Of a stretch of DNA of 64,000 bases, positions 34,510 to 46,967 are shown piece after piece. Within the stretch, counting starts at the first letter, position 1; the number at the start of each line of letters is the position of its first letter. The notes under the pieces were generated by a model. That model saw only the letters and a list, made by a program, of their open reading frames with translations. It had not been told where the DNA came from and ran no database searches. The translations under genes were made by a program, and so were the position numbers. This DNA comes from Dryobates pubescens (lineage: Eukaryota; Chordata; Aves; Piciformes; Picidae), in assembly GCF_014839835.1 (NCBI RefSeq), contig NC_071627.1, positions 4,775,001 to 4,839,000 of the forward strand, read 5' to 3'.

Positions 34510-35478
34510 GTGAGAAACCGGAGCTCGTTGAGGTGAGGCGGGAGCGCGCACGGCGGGGCGGGAGTTCAGGCCTGGGAGTTCGGTATTACGGTTTCGAGAA
34601 ACTGGTATTTAGGGAGGTGGGGCTCTTTAAACGGGGAGGGGTTTAACGAAAGCCATTTGCCGGGATGCCTGCCGGCACGGTCCTACAACGGAGCTCCGTG
34701 TGCTCACAAGAGGTGTCCAACCCCGGGGAAGGAGGCAACTTTACTGCACAGGTAAATGGACCAGATTGGGCCGAGGTGAGGGGAAGTGAGCAGCAAATGA
34801 GTGGGGGTTGAGCCCTGGGAGTCAGGATTGCAGTTCTTTTCCAGCTCATGTATAAAGAGCCACCGTGATGGTGGAGTGGGTAGAGAGGTTAGAGACAGCC
34901 AGTGTAGAGGGCTTTCCAGCTGTATCAGGGACACTCTGCATTGTTGTATGAGCCCTGAGATCAAATCTGATGTGGTGTTTTCATTGTGTGAGCTTGTTAG
35001 TGAGTTGGTTAGAAACACTGTGTAGAGCTCTCTGGATTCAGAGCAGGCTTCATGGCTTTCATTTTCCAGGGATCTATGTAGCACGTCACAAGACTCCAGA
35101 AGATTAACATATATGAAGGCCTAGTAACACTAGTTTGAAGTCTCCCCACAACCTATCCTGATATATCAACATTAAATGGCATTTTACTATTTCTCTGAAA
35201 GTTTATTTGGGGCTCTTTTCATCTCAAGTTACTCCCTTAGAATCATAAAGGTTTTGTACCAGCGTCCTTGTGATGTCCACAACAGAGGATGTTTTCTGGA
35301 TTTAAATTTTCCCTGTTCATGTCAGAGCCCCAGCACCTGCTCCAAACCAGTCTTTGGCTCTGGGTAGAGAAGAGTGGTGTCACACATGCAGTGGTGGCAG
35401 ACTTGCCATCTATGCTTCTGCAGATGACTGCTTACCTTCCACAGCCAAATCACAGCCTCACCTCTGTGTTCTTTGCAG
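34510..35478 (+). other. Intron 1 of U4
   Basis: 969 nt: U2-like intron start (34510-34658), the duplicated exon end (34659-34751), then U4-specific intron and the shared pre-exon-2 block with acceptor gtgttctttgcag. Confidence 0.7.
34659..34751 (+). pseudogene. Leftover duplicate of an exon 1 3' end in U4 intron
   Basis: A second copy of the last 31 codons of an ectodomain exon (MPAGTVLQRSSVCSQEVSNP then EGGNFTAQ) with its own donor (CAG|GTAAAT at 34752), lying 150 bp inside U4 intron 1. The sequence between it and the real exon end is U2-like intron. It is best read as the original U4 exon end left behind when a U2-like tract was copied in. It has no acceptor of its own and a stop lies between (TGA at 34534), so it is not coding now. 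Confidence 0.75.
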
Positions 35479-35592
35479 GCTTCCCTCTCCGAAGACATGA
35501 GTCCCAGACCAGCTGAAGCAGCTTGTGCTGCAAATAGGGGCGTGGAGCTAAATGCCGGTTCTGATCAAAGCCCTTGGCTCACACATCAGTAA
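35479..35592 (+). CDS. U4 private cytoplasmic exon 2
   Basis: Phase-0 exon of 37 codons, ASLSEDMSPRPAEAACAA then VELNAGSDQSPWLTHQ, TAA (35590-35592). It is 6 nt shorter at its start than in U0-U3, so the frame is kept. The donor CA|GTAAGT (intron from 35589) overlaps the stop. Exon 3 lacks its acceptor here, so the exon 2 stop is the likely end (836 residues). Confidence 0.7.
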   Translation, partial: ASLSEDMSPRPAEAACAANRGVELNAGSDQSPWLTHQ

Positions 35593-35931
35593 GTGAGGAG
35601 AAAGTGAACCTGTCCTCACCAGCTAACATCCTCACAGGGAAAGAAAACAGAGAGACTAAACACCACCCCCAATCAAAAAAAAAACCCACCAAAAAGAGTC
35701 AGAGCTATAAATCTGTGTGAGAGCAAAACCTCCTCTTCCTCTTGAGCAGTGTAGATACTTTGCAGTTGTGACATGGATGGAGGAGGACTTTGTTGCATGC
35801 TGATTACACTGAGACTTGATGCATGATTGTAAGAGTACTACTGTTTCCTAACCTAAATTTTCCCTGCATTGCCTTTTCTGTGCATTTTGTCTTAAGTAGG
35901 GAGCTCTGAAATTGTGTTTAATTTTCTGTGG

Positions 35932-36079
35932 TCTGGTAAAGATCAGGCAAACAGATCTTCATCAGAATTCAGTGGTTCTTGCAAAGGAATTGTTTAATAA
36001 CAGGCAGAAGCTGGTTACATTAGAAATTACTGACACTGGCATGTTTCTGTTTGAGCAGGAGCTTTACAAGTTGTCCTGA
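35932..36079 (+). pseudogene. U4 exon 3 relic, frame open
   Basis: The frame is open for 48 residues (LVKIRQTDLHQNSVVLAKEL onward, ending YKLS and TGA at 36077), but the acceptor AG has become GG (ttttctgtgg), as in U1. Shared loss in U1 and U4 suggests exchange or common descent of this block. Confidence 0.5.
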
Positions 36080-36155
36080 CTCTGAAGCGTGTGCTTTGAG
36101 CAAGATGAGCTTGTTTTTCATACTGCAAGGTTGAAATGAACATTCGAGATTTCCA

Positions 36156-36172
36156 CCCCCCCCCCCCCCCCC
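36156..36172. repeat. Poly-C run
   Basis: Seventeen consecutive C residues. Confidence 0.9.
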
Positions 36173-36366
36173 ATGATTCTTGGCAATTAAAATAATCATT
36201 TGTTGTTTCTCGTAACTAGGCTTTTACAAGTATTTAGGGCACTGTAGTGTACAGGGTGTCGGGCTCTTTCTGTTTTCCTTTCATCAGCCAGTAATGATAT
36301 ATAAAGTCCTGTGATATTTGCTGTCTTTCACATTTTCTAGAAGTCCAGTACCTAAAGATACAAAAC

Positions 36367-36372
36367 AATAAA
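36367..36372 (+). terminator. Conserved distal poly(A) signal, U4
   Basis: AATAAA in aaacaataaagcctgcttgg, followed by gagtgtgctgtgtgg. Confidence 0.55.
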
Positions 36373-39127
36373 GCCTGCTTGGAACTCCCTTGGCTGAGTG
36401 TGCTGTGTGGAAGCTCACTTGTCATAGTCATCACTGAGGAAATCACCACCCCAACAGCAGGATTTTGGGAAGAAATCCAAGACTTTAGAGTGGGTTTTTT
36501 TTTTATGGAGGGGAAATCAGAGTGATCTGAAAATCAGAGGAATGTGCTTGGAGCATCTCAAAGCTGAGCTGTGGTTCTCGGCATGTTGTAACCAATGCCT
36601 TTGTGATGGCTTCCAGCCTGAGAGGTCATGAATTGGGTGAAATTGCCTGAGAAGTCTGTGAGGAACTACTTGGCAGTCACTGCCACAGTTCATGGACCAT
36701 CTTGCTTTGGAGCTGGACATTCTGGATGAGGATACAGCACCAGAGCGCTCAGGAACACTCTCTCTGGAACAGTTCAATAATCTTTCCTCTAATTAGCATG
36801 AAGTCAGCACAGTGAAAGGCTCCATGCCTTAGGATCCAGGGTACAGCACGTGACAATGGTTCCTCCAGAAGACATTTTTATTTGGAAATGGCATCAGTGG
36901 TTACACTCAAATTTTTAAGTGAGTGTCTACACAGAGGAAAAAAAAAAATCCCAGCCAAGTGAAACTGAAGACTCACTGCCTCAGGCAATGCTGTGTTTCA
37001 GCTCCTTTACAGACATTTCAGCTCTTTTACAGCCGCTTCTGAAGTGTCTCACGAGTGGTGCTATTTTCAGGTGACCCTGCTAATTTCTTGTCTCACTTAC
37101 TTTTGGAATTGTAAGGAAACACCAGAAGTCACTTCAAAGGATTTTGTCTGAAGTTAAATCTGAAATGAGTTTGGAAAAGGGCATATGATTTTGCTCTGCT
37201 GGTAGTTTCTGTATTCAGAGGCTTCTTGATGGCAGTGGAAAGTTGCCTCAATATGATTTTCTGGGTTTGTGCTAGAGCATTTACATTCTCCTTTTTGCTC
37301 TTTCTTATTCAATCTGAAAAACTTTGGCCTTGACTTAGCTGTTTCTCTTCAGAAGGACTGTCAGCCCATGTCTAATAATGGATTGTTTGAATGCAGGCAT
37401 GTGGCACAGAATATTGGGAAACCCTCATGCTGTGTTGTGATGCAGTTCCAAAGGGTAACATTGGAAACCAGGATCCCTTTTTGTGTGAAAGTGAAATAAA
37501 CAAAAGAGCTGAAGACCTTGTGTGGAGACAGAGGTCTTTGTAGAGTTGTTGCTCCTGGGAAAACTCTGTGAAGGTTCTCAAAGGAGTGGGAGATTTTTTC
37601 TCCTGTTGTCCCTTGGCTGAGGTAAGGGTGTGCAAGTTCATTCCTTCAGGTTGGAGATGAGGCCTATATTGGACAATCAGGACAATTGTTGGGAGCAGGG
37701 AATTGCTGGAAGGCCTCTGCAGGACTTCTGAGCACTGACCTTCTGGCCATAAGAGGGATCTTGACTATTAAAAGGTCTCTGCAAAGCAGTGAGATGAAAC
37801 AAGTGAGATTTGGAACTCTCCTGACAGTTCCAGCTGCTGCAGGGAAAAGTAAGGATATTGTGGGAGAGTCCAATAGGACACTCACAACAAATCACAAGTT
37901 TAAGACTGGATGCTTGTGTTTCCTAAACTCCTGCTCAGAGAGTAAGCTGGGTGTGACTGCATCCAGTCTTACCTGCTGATTGTAGAGAACAGTTCAGACC
38001 CCAGGTTATGCCACAGACTCGGTTTATTTCAACCTGAACTTGGCCCGACCTTCGCATGAGAAAAACCTCAGTCTGGTTTATAGTAGCATTGTGCAAGACA
38101 CCCACTACTTCTTAATTTCAAGCAAGCAATGATTCAAGTGTCGTTCAGTTACAGTTTGCACCCCGGGGCCTGCTCTCTGCAGTCTCACATGCTGAGCACA
38201 GTCACCTATGCTGAGTCAATCAAAACAATTTTCAGCCTAAATTAAAGCAATTGCAAAATTCGTTCTGTTATTGCCCGGAAGTTCTGGTAATATTTTAAAA
38301 GGAGTCGTATCCCCCACATTTAGTTTTCCAAGAGTTAGAGTGGTCTTGAACACTTCTCTTCTTGAATGCATGTGCGTTTCCTGGACGTTGACACTGATTG
38401 GGCAGAAGCGAATTCAATCTGAATCAGTTCTCACTGCCAGTGATGAGTGCCTGGCACTGGGGTTTTTCTCTGCTCGCCATTCACAGACCCTGGTTCGCAG
38501 TAGGAGATTCTGGTTAGGACCCTTAATAAACCTTATCAATTCCTAGAACCTCGTTACACATCTTGTAATCGCTTCACATTTTCCAATATTCTGATAATTA
38601 AAGATTAATTAGTTTTTCCCTTACCCATGACTAAATTTCTGTTTGAACCTCTTAGAGTTAACACTTCAATAGTTCCTTTAATCCCCCATCCATCAGGGCT
38701 CGTTAGAGCCCTACTTATTGCTATTGTCCAAGTTAACTCCTTCTATTTAGCGTTTGTGTATCTGATGCTTTAATTAATGACCTCCTCTAGTTACCTTTCC
38801 CATAAAATAACTGGCAGCGTGTCATTACACAGGTACAGAGTTCAGGTGTGATATCTGAGAACAGGAACTTTGAAAGAATCTCTAAGATGAAGTGGTAACA
38901 TTGATACTTGTGCGTAGTTCCGGACAAGTTTCACAAAGGTGTTACACAGTGACAAAGCTTATACTGGGTGCCAGGGTCAGCAGGCGTCACCAGGAAACAC
39001 CCCTATTAATTCAGAACAGAAAAGCGTTTACATTGGGCATCTGTTGGCCAATGCAGAACACCCTACGTGGGGGAAAAAAATTAATTAGGGTGATGTATGC
39101 AAGAAACAGCACTGCTGTTCTCTTGTG
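36373..39127. other. U4-U5 spacer
   Basis: The cleanest spacer: the post-poly(A) block (36373-37140, including the empty site of the U1 solo LTR at 36609), block B (37250-38400) and block C (38600-39060). I see no CR1 or LTR and no gene, so it is the best reference for the ancestral spacer. Confidence 0.6.
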
Positions 39128-39301
39128 ATGATGAGCTCGAGTGATGTGGAACACTTTGGTATTGGGATTTTTCCCTGGCACAAGTCTTCTGACTCCGCTT
39201 TGGCGAGAACGCAGATGGAAGCAGCAAAGCCCAAGGTAGCAGTGACAGCCAGAAGCAGAGGAACCATTCCCACTGCCGACGCTGGGTGGTGGTGTTGACC
39301 A
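39128..39301 (+). promoter_or_regulatory. U5 promoter: conserved shoulder and altered CSE
   Basis: CSE at 39269-39301, 252 bp before the start codon. It has two CpG-to-TpG-like differences (ccactgcc for cccgctgcc, and GGGTGGTGG for GGGTGGCGG), the second within the CTCF-like core. Confidence 0.68.
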
Positions 39302-39520
39302 CGGATCGGCAGCCTCCTCCGCCCGCCCCGCCTCGGCAGCACCGGCACACAAAACCAGCCGACAGAGCTGCTCGGCAGGGGTGGAGCGGCAGGCAGCCGG
39401 GCTGATCGGAGGCTCGTAGAAGACTTTCACCGCCATTCCTGGCAAATACTGCTCTCCCTGGGACGCTGCTTGCAAATGCCGGCAATCCGGGAGGACGCTG
39501 TCTGGCTCTTGTGGAAAGGA

Positions 39521-41917
39521 ATGGCGTGGAACAGGAGACTGAGCAGAGGCAGCCTCAGGCAAGTGATCTTGCTCGTTCTATGCGTTTGCGTGTGGCAGAG
39601 CGGGGCCGAAAGCCTCCGCTATTCTCTGGCAGAGGAGATGGAGAGGGACTCCTTTGTGGGCAATATTGCCCAGGACCTGGGGCTTGCTCCGAGCCAGCTG
39701 GCAGCTCGCAAGGCGCGCGTTGTGTCGGAGGGGAACCAGCAGCTTTTCCGCCTCAACCCGAGCACCGGAGTGCTGACGGCCAAGGAGTCTCTGGACCGAG
39801 AGGAGATCTGTCCTCAGAGCGAGACCTGTACGGTCTTCTTTACGGTCTTTTTAGACAACCCGTTGCAGCTGATCCGAGGGGAGGTGGAGGTTCTTGACGT
39901 GAACGACAATTCCCCTGTTTTCCCACAGAGGGAGTTGATTTTCGAGATCCCCGAAACCACATCTCCCGGGTCCCGTTTCCCACTAGAAAGCGCCAAAGAC
40001 ATGGACGTGGGCAGTAACGGTTTACAGAACTACAGCCTCGAGCCGAGTTCACAGTTCTCGCTTGCTCTCGGAACAGGGAAAAATGGAGTAAAATACGGAG
40101 AGCTTGTCTTAGCTCGACATCTCGATCGGGAAGAGAAACAAGAAATTACGTTACTCCTTACTGCTACAGACGGAGGCTCACCACCCAGGTCGGGAACGGC
40201 TCAGATACGGATTGTGGTGCTGGATGTCAATGACAACATCCCAGTTTGTGATCGGGAGGTCTACGAAGTGCATCTGGCTGAGAACAGTCCCAAGGGGCAG
40301 CTGGTAGCAAGAGTTGTGGCCACAGATGCTGACGAAAGATCCAACGGTAAAGTGCGGTATGCCTTCACCGAGGCGCTGGAGAGGTCTCAGCTGCTCTTTG
40401 ATCTAAACCCTGACACGGGGGAGATTCGGGTGGCAGGAAACCTGGACTTCGAAGAAACTAAAAAACACGACATGGTAGTGAAAGCCACTGATGGCGGGGG
40501 CTTGTTTGCCCATTGCAAAGTGCTTGTGGAGGTTGTAGACGTGAATGACAATGCCCCGGAGATACAGCTGACCTCGCACACCACTTCCATTCCTGAGGAC
40601 GCTCCGCCACGCACCCTGGTGGCCCTCTTCAGTGTGCGCGACCGCGACGCCGGTGACAACGGCAGGATAGAGTGCACCATAGAAGGGGACGTGCCCTTCA
40701 CTCTCACCCCCACCTTCGATAATTACTACGAGCTGAGAACCAACGCGGCGCTGGACAGGGAGGCGACGGCAGAGTATAACATCAGCATCCGAGCGACGGA
40801 CTGGGGCCCGCGGCGCCTGAGCTCTCGGCAGAGCCTGTGGGTGCAGGTGTCGGACGTGAACGACAACGCCCCCGCCTTCAGCCAGGAGCTCTACAGCATG
40901 TGGGTGACGGAGAACAACAGCCCCATGGTGCGCATCGGCAGCGTGCAGGCCAGCGACGCGGACGCGGGCAGCAACGCGCGCGTGCAGTACGCGCTGGTGC
41001 GTGAGGAGGGCGAGGAGCAGCCGGCGGTGTCGGTGAGCTCGGAGAGCGGCGACGTGTACGTGGTGCGCTCGCTGGACTACGAGCGGGTGCGCGCCTTGGA
41101 GGTGTGGGTGAGCGCGGCCGACGGCGGCTGGCCGGCGCTGAGCGCGCGGGCGCTGCTGCGCGTGCTGGTGCGCGACGAGAACGACAACGCGCCGGTGGTG
41201 CTGCACCCTGGTGCCGAGAGCGGCGCGGGCGCGGGCGAGCTGGTGCCGCGCTGGGCGCCGGCAGGCTACCTGGTGGCCAAGGTGGTGGCGGTGGACGCGG
41301 ACGCGGGGCAGAACGCCTGGCTGTCCTACGAGCTGGCCAAGGCCACGGAGCCGGGGCTCTTCCGCCTCGGGCTGCACAGCGGCGAGCTGCGCACGGCGCG
41401 GGCCGTGGCCGAGCGCGACGCGCCCCGACACAGGCTCGTCGTGCTCGTGCGAGACCGCGGCCAGCCGCCGCGCTCGGCCAGCGCCACCCTCGCCATCGCC
41501 CTGCTCCACGACTTCTCCGACGCCCATGTGCGCCTCAGCCAGGACGCGCCGCCCGCCGAGCCCGACGACACGCTCACTCTCTACCTCATCGCCTGCCTGG
41601 CCTGCGTCTCCGCGCTCTGCCTGGCCACCGGTCTGACAGCCCTGCTCATGAAGCTGCGGCGGGACAGGCGCAAACACGACGAGCCCTTGCCCACCTTCCC
41701 GACGGCTGTCGCCGAGAGCGACGCAGGCTCCCTTCCCCGCAGCCTTGTCTACGACGTGTGCTTGGCCACCGGCACCCTGAGCAGCGACTTTCACTTCCTC
41801 GGTCCACTCTTGCCCTGCTTCCCTGCCGGGATGACCCCCGGTGTGGCCCCACATCGGAGCTCCATGTGTTCGCAAGCGGCGTCCAACCCCGGGGAAGATG
41901 GCGACTGGGCTGCGCAG
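39521..41917 (+). CDS. Clustered protocadherin U5, ectodomain exon
   Basis: 799 codons from ATG 39521 (MAWNRRLSRG); an alternative ATG is at 39476. Same domain order as U1. EC2 has VFPQRELIFEIPETT, NYSLEPSSQFSLALGTGKNG and ARHLDREEKQEITLL; EC3 has DNIPVCDREVYEV (an extra Cys) and TEALERSQLLFDLNPDTG. The EC3-EC4 region reads TIEGDVPFTLTPTFDNYYEL, placing it with U6 and U7. The juxtamembrane class is RRKHDEPLP, also shared with U6 and U7. Ends MTPGVAPHRSSMCSQAASNP...; donor CAG|GTGAGA, phase 0. Confidence 0.95.
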
Positions 41918-42477
41918 GTGAGAGACTGGAGCGTGCCAAGGCGAGGGGCGAGAAGTGAGTGAGTAGCGTGGGGAAAGTATTTTCCCCGCCTTGACAGAAG
42001 GATTATGGATGATGGGGCAGTTGGAGGGGTGACGAGGTGGTGCAGAGAGATCCAGTGCGGCAGGAGGAGGGGAGAGCAGAGAGTGTGTCATAGAGTCTGG
42101 CAGGTGCCTATTAGTAGGGTCTCGCTCAGCTCAGCTGCTCTCTATTTACTTTTTGAGTGCAGCATCATTAAATAGCATTTCCTGCTTAAGAGAAATGTGA
42201 TTTATTTTGGGTGCTTCCCTTCTTGAATTCCACCTCGTGATTCTGGTAAAGCTCGCAGTAGTGCTTTTGTGATGTCTGCAATGGATGGTGGTTTCTGGTT
42301 TTAGATCTTCCCTGTTCAGGTCAGAGACCCAGTGTGTGGTGCAACCTCCTCTTTGCCTCTGATTAAACAAGGGTGGTGTCACACAGGCACCGGTGTCAGA
42401 CATGCCCTCTAATCGTCTTGTTATTGCCTGCTTACCTTCCACAGGCAGTGACAACCTCTTATCTCTCTTCTTTGCAG
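41918..42477 (+). other. Intron 1 of U5
   Basis: 560 nt, the shortest first intron, ending in acceptor ctctcttctttgcag. No gene seen. Confidence 0.7.
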
Positions 42478-42591
42478 CCTCACGTCTCTGAATGCAGAGG
42501 TCTCCAGCCTGCCACAGCAGCTTGTTCTGCAAACGGTGGGATGGAGTTAAATGTCAGTTCTGATCAAAACCTTTGCCTCACCCATCAATAA
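42478..42591 (+). CDS. U5 private cytoplasmic exon 2, terminal
   Basis: Phase-0 exon of 37 codons, PHVSECRGLQPATAACSA then MELNVSSDQNLCLTHQ, TAA (42589-42591). The most divergent copy. The donor overlapping the stop is gone: where others have CA|GTAAGT this unit has CAATAATT. The Gln-stop is kept (CAA TAA), so here the exon is terminal. Confidence 0.68.
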   Translation, partial: PHVSECRGLQPATAACSANGGMELNVSSDQNLCLTHQ

Positions 42592-42925
42592 TTGAGGAGG
42601 AGGACAACCTTCTCTGTCTTCACGGGCTAACGTCCTTGCAAGGAAAAGAGAACAAAGAAACCAAACATCCACTAAAATGTACCAGAGAAGTACAAGTCTT
42701 ATTTGCCAGAAAGCAAACCTCCTCTTCTGTTGAGCAGAGTTTTGTTCATGTAGGTATTTGTAATTGTCACATGGATGGAGGGTGAGGACTGTGTTCCGTG
42801 TTGATTGCACTGAGACTTGATGCATGATTATTCTAGTGCTACTGCTTCCTGACCTATATTTTCGCTCTATTACTTTATCTGTGCATTTTGTCCCAAGCAG
42901 AAAGCTCTGTAGCAATGTTTTGCAG

Positions 42926-43136
42926 TCTGCTCAGTCCCAGGCAAAAAGGTATTCAGCAGAATCAGTGGAATTCCTTTATGACAAAGGAATTCTTTAGGAA
43001 CAGTCAGAAGCTGATGGCATTAGAAAAGGCTGACATTGGCACACCGCTTCTATTTGAGCAGGAGCTTACAGGTTCTCCTGAATCTAGGGCATGGGCTTTG
43101 AGCAATATGTGTTTTCTTTTTCATATCATAAAATAG
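42926..43136 (+). CDS. U5 exon 3-like block, open but without partner donor
   Basis: Good acceptor (gttttgcag) and a 69-residue open frame in the expected phase (LLSPRQKGIQQNQWNSF ... GSPESRAWALSNMC ... K, TAG at 43134). It has no obvious donor to join, because the exon 2 donor of this unit is lost. It may be untranslated sequence or use an unseen donor. Confidence 0.3.
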
Positions 43137-43364
43137 AAATGAGCGTTTCAGGGCTAATTTTTTTTTCTTCTATGATTGTAGGCAATTAAAAGCATTGTTT
43201 GCTTGGCATTAAATAGCCTTTTAGAATTACTTTAGGGCACTGTAGAGTACAGGGCATCAAGAAGCTGTCTGCTTTCCTTTCTTTAACTGGCAATTATCTG
43301 TAAATTCCTGTGATATTTTCTGTGTCTCACATTTTCTCAAAGTGAAATGCCTAACAATATAAAA

Positions 43365-43370
43365 AATAAA
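43365..43370 (+). terminator. Conserved distal poly(A) signal, U5
   Basis: AATAAA in aaaaaataaaacctacttgg, followed by gagggtgctgtgag. Confidence 0.55.
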
Positions 43371-44515
43371 ACCTACTTGGAACTCCCTTGTCTGAGGGTG
43401 CTGTGAGAAAGATCTTTTGTCACAGTCTTCACTGAGGAAATCACCACCCCAAGAGCAGGATTCTGGAAACAATCCAAGTGTTTGCAGTGGAGTTTATGGA
43501 GGCAAAATCAAAGTGACCTGAAAATATGCCTTTCTCAGAAGCTAGAGGAATGAGCTTGGAGCATCTCAAAGCCAGGCTGTGGTCCTTGAGATGCCGCAGC
43601 CAGCCACTTCACAACAGCTCCCAGCCTAAGAGGTCTTGAATTAGGTGAAACCATCTAAGAATTTGTATGGGCAAATACATGGAGGTTGCTGCCACAGTTC
43701 ATGGACCAGCTTAATATGGAGGATGGACACATGGATGAGGATGTGACACCAGACATCCCAGGGACACTCTGTGGACCAGGTCAATACTCTTTCCTCTCAC
43801 TAGCATGGTATCCTCACAGCCAGTGGCTTTGTGCCTTAGGAGAGGAGGGAAGCCAGGCTGCAACACGTGGCTATGGTTCTTCCAGAAGAAATTGGCTTCT
43901 GGAAGAAGCATCGCTGGTTACATTCAATTGTTAGGTCAGAAAAAGCTTGTCTCCAACCAAGCAAATGAAGCTAAAGGCTCATTTCCCCAGGTAATAGTAT
44001 ATTTCAGCACTTCTACAGCCATTTCTGAAATGCCTCAAGAGTGGGGTTAGTTCCAGATGCTCCAGCTAATTTCTTGTCTCATTTGCTCTCAGACAAGACC
44101 CTTGTCTTGTTCTGTGTTGCAATGACAAGGTCGGGCAGGCAAAAGATATTGTCATTGTAGCTCAGTAAAGCAAGGAGGGTTTGAATAGTGTGTTACAATG
44201 TGGCACTAGCTTGGGGCTCTTTCTTCTCTGAGTTCTGGACGTCTCTGAGGCGTGTGGGCTCTGTGTGTTTTGCTCTCTGGTCACTCTGTCCATGCAGCTA
44301 TTGTATTCTGTATAAGCTGCACAAAGGCTTCCCAGTGAAGCTAACATTCAGCAAGCACAGCACACCAATTCCAGCTCAGCAGCCTCATCTTCTCTACATG
44401 AGAACAGCAAAAGGTGTGAGATCTTCCTTTGTCTACTATGTGAGAGTTGAATGGGCTTAGGACTGTCTATAGCAACACTAATGGTGTTGGGATGGAACTG
44501 GACAGGAAGGGATGG
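43371..44515. other. U5-U6 spacer, unit-shared block
   Basis: Paralogous to 36373-37140 and 61747-62727. No gene seen. Confidence 0.55.
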
Positions 44516-45756
44516 GATGGAATAGAATAGGAATGGAATGGAATAGTATAGAATAGAACTATTTCAGTTGGAAGAGACTTGCAACAATGATCTAGGCCAT
44601 CTGCCTGGCCACTTCACAGCTGACCACAAGTTAAAGCACACTTTTGAAGGCATTGCCCAAATGCCTCTTAAAGACTGGCCAGCTTTGGGTAGCAACCATC
44701 TGTGTAGGAAGCCTGTTCCAGTGTTGGACCAAGTTCTCTATAAAGAGCTGCTTCCTAATTTCAAGGCTGAATGTCTTCTGGTGCAGCTTTGAACCATTCC
44801 TTTGTATCCAATCAATGGAGATGTGGAAGAGGAGTTGAGCACCAGTCCTTTCCCATCCTTCTTAAATGGTGGGGCCCAGAACTGCACACAGGACTCATCA
44901 ATCAGAATACAGTGGCTCAACATCTCTATTGACTGGCTGGTCCACTGTGTTTGATGCACTGCAGGATGTGGTTTGCCCCCTTGCCTGCCAGGGCTCACTG
45001 CTGACACATCTTGGGCCTCCTGTCAACCAGCACCCCTGGATGCCTTTCTGCAGGGCTGTTCTCCAGCCACTTCTCTCCCCATCTAGACTTGTATATCACT
45101 CCATCCCAGGTGCAGAATCTGGCATTTGGGCTTGTTACATTTCATGCAATTGATGATTCTCCAGTGCTTCAAGATATGGAGCTCCCTTTGCAAGGCCTCT
45201 CTTCCTTTAAGAGCATCAGCAGCACCTCCTGATTTGTTATCATAAGTGAAGCTGCTAATGGTGCATCCAAAAACCTGAGATATTTACTGAATGGAACTGG
45301 CCTTGGAACTTACCCCTGAGGACCACCACTGGTGACTGGTTGTTAAACAGATGTAGCCCCACTCACTAAACACTCTGAGCCCTGACCTTCAGACAGTGTC
45401 TTACCCAGATCACATCAAAAGCATTCATCTGATAGTTGAACAATGTATCCAGAAGGATGCTGTGAGGGACAGTATCATAGCCTTATGAAAATGAAGAAAA
45501 ACTTCATCCACTACCTTCTCATCATCCTCTGGGTAGGTTACCTTATCATAGAAGGATATCAAATTAGCTAAACAGGACTTTCCCTTGGGGAACCCATTTG
45601 GACTGTGCCAGATGAGGGCACAGTGCTTGAAATGCCTTTCAGTTGTACCCAGGATGATCTTCTCCATCATGGCTCCAGGAACTGAGGTCAGACTAACAGG
45701 ACTGCATTTTCCCAGGTCCTCTCTCATGGCCTTCTTGTAAATTGGAAGAACATTGC
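44516..45756 (-). repeat. CR1 LINE, minus strand
   Basis: Long inverted CR1 (3' end with aatagaatag repeats, then ORF2 back to 'cttcttgtaaattggaagaa'). Orthologous by position to the CR1 after U1 (10066) and U7 (62728). Interrupted by the LTR at 45757. Confidence 0.88.
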
Positions 45757-46119
45757 TGTCTTGGGTTCAGCTAGAAGAAGGTTGGTTTTGGTTTCCTTCA
45801 GAAGAAGCTGGGACCAGCTGAAGCAGCCAATGGGTATTTGACATCATGCTGACGTCACCTCTGCTCTATAAAGGAAGGCCTGGCTGGGGCAGTTTCTCCT
45901 TTCTCTCATTTTCTATGACTGTGGCAGAATGAGTCCACTCAAGATGTCTCTTTCTGTTGTTCTATTCAACTCTCTTTATCTCAACCCAGTGGGCTTTGGT
46001 TTCCCCCCACACTCCTGATTCTCCTTCCCATCCCACTGAGGGGGAGGTGTGGAGGAAAGGGAGGAGCAGCTATGTGAGCGGTGGCATGGAGGTGGCCTGC
46101 TGGCTGGGCCTGAACAACA
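45757..46119 (+). mobile_element. Solo LTR (fossil) inserted in CR1
   Basis: 363 bp, from TGTCTTGGG to CTGAACAACA, with a TATA box (ctctataaagg near 45864) and the avian ERVL-type end (tctttatctcaacccagtg, cccatcccactgaggggg). The CR1 resumes at 46120. Target duplication is not clear. Its first 87 bp recur upstream of U1 (3777). Confidence 0.7.
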
Positions 46120-46500
46120 GCAGCTGGGTAGATTCTAGTGAGTGGGGATCTCCCAAAACCTGTGGTAGATGATAGAGATGGGTCCTGCTATAGCACCTGC
46201 TGGCACATTTAGTACTTTGGGATGAATCCCATTAGGCCTGATAGACTTGTAGGCATTCAGCCCCTACAGCTGCTGCTGTACAATTTTGGTGTCCACAAAC
46301 AAAAAGTCACTGTTCTGAAACTTGTGGTCCTCTAGCTCAGAGGAACAGGCAGCTCAAGACCTATCAGTACAATTAGTGAGGCAAAAAAAGCATTACATGC
46401 CTCCACTTCTTCTTTGTCCCTGTACATCAAAAGATCACCTTCAAAAAGGACCAGTCAATTGCTTTCTCCAGACCTCCTCTTGCTATTAATGTGCTTTTAA
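46120..46500 (-). repeat. CR1 LINE, minus strand (right part)
   Basis: Continues the CR1 ORF2 region after the LTR (gggtcctgctatagcacctg, 'caattttggtgtccacaaac'). Confidence 0.7.
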
Positions 46501-46967
46501 AAGTTTCTGATTCAACTTCTTGAGGTTTACATCCTTCAATGTTTTCTTCAATATCATTAGATACCTTCAAAGGCCCACTGATCAATCTCATTAGATACCT
46601 GCTCTTTGCTATTGTCCCCAGTAGCTGCTGCTTCTTAGCGTTTGAGTACCTGGAGGGTGAATTTATGAGCTCACCTGGTTGTTCTCTTGACTTTGGTATC
46701 AAACACCTGCTGACTGTGAATCATTACACAGATCAAGGAGTTCAGGTTTGATTTCTAAGGACATGAAACTTAGCAGTGTTTCTAAGCTTTACTACTCATC
46801 ACAGCAGATCTGCGTGCCAGGGTCAGCAGGTGGAAGAGGAGAACACTCCTCCCAAACCAGGACAGAAAGGGGTTTAAAATATCTCCTAGGAGATGGTTAA
46901 AACAGCACGTGGGGAAAAAATAAAATTAGGGAGAGTATCTTAGAAACAACATTGCCATTGTGTTGTG
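46501..46967. other. U5-U6 spacer, block C
   Basis: Block C (aaagtttctgattcaac... 'tttgagtacctggag'), as before U3. No gene seen. Confidence 0.5.
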
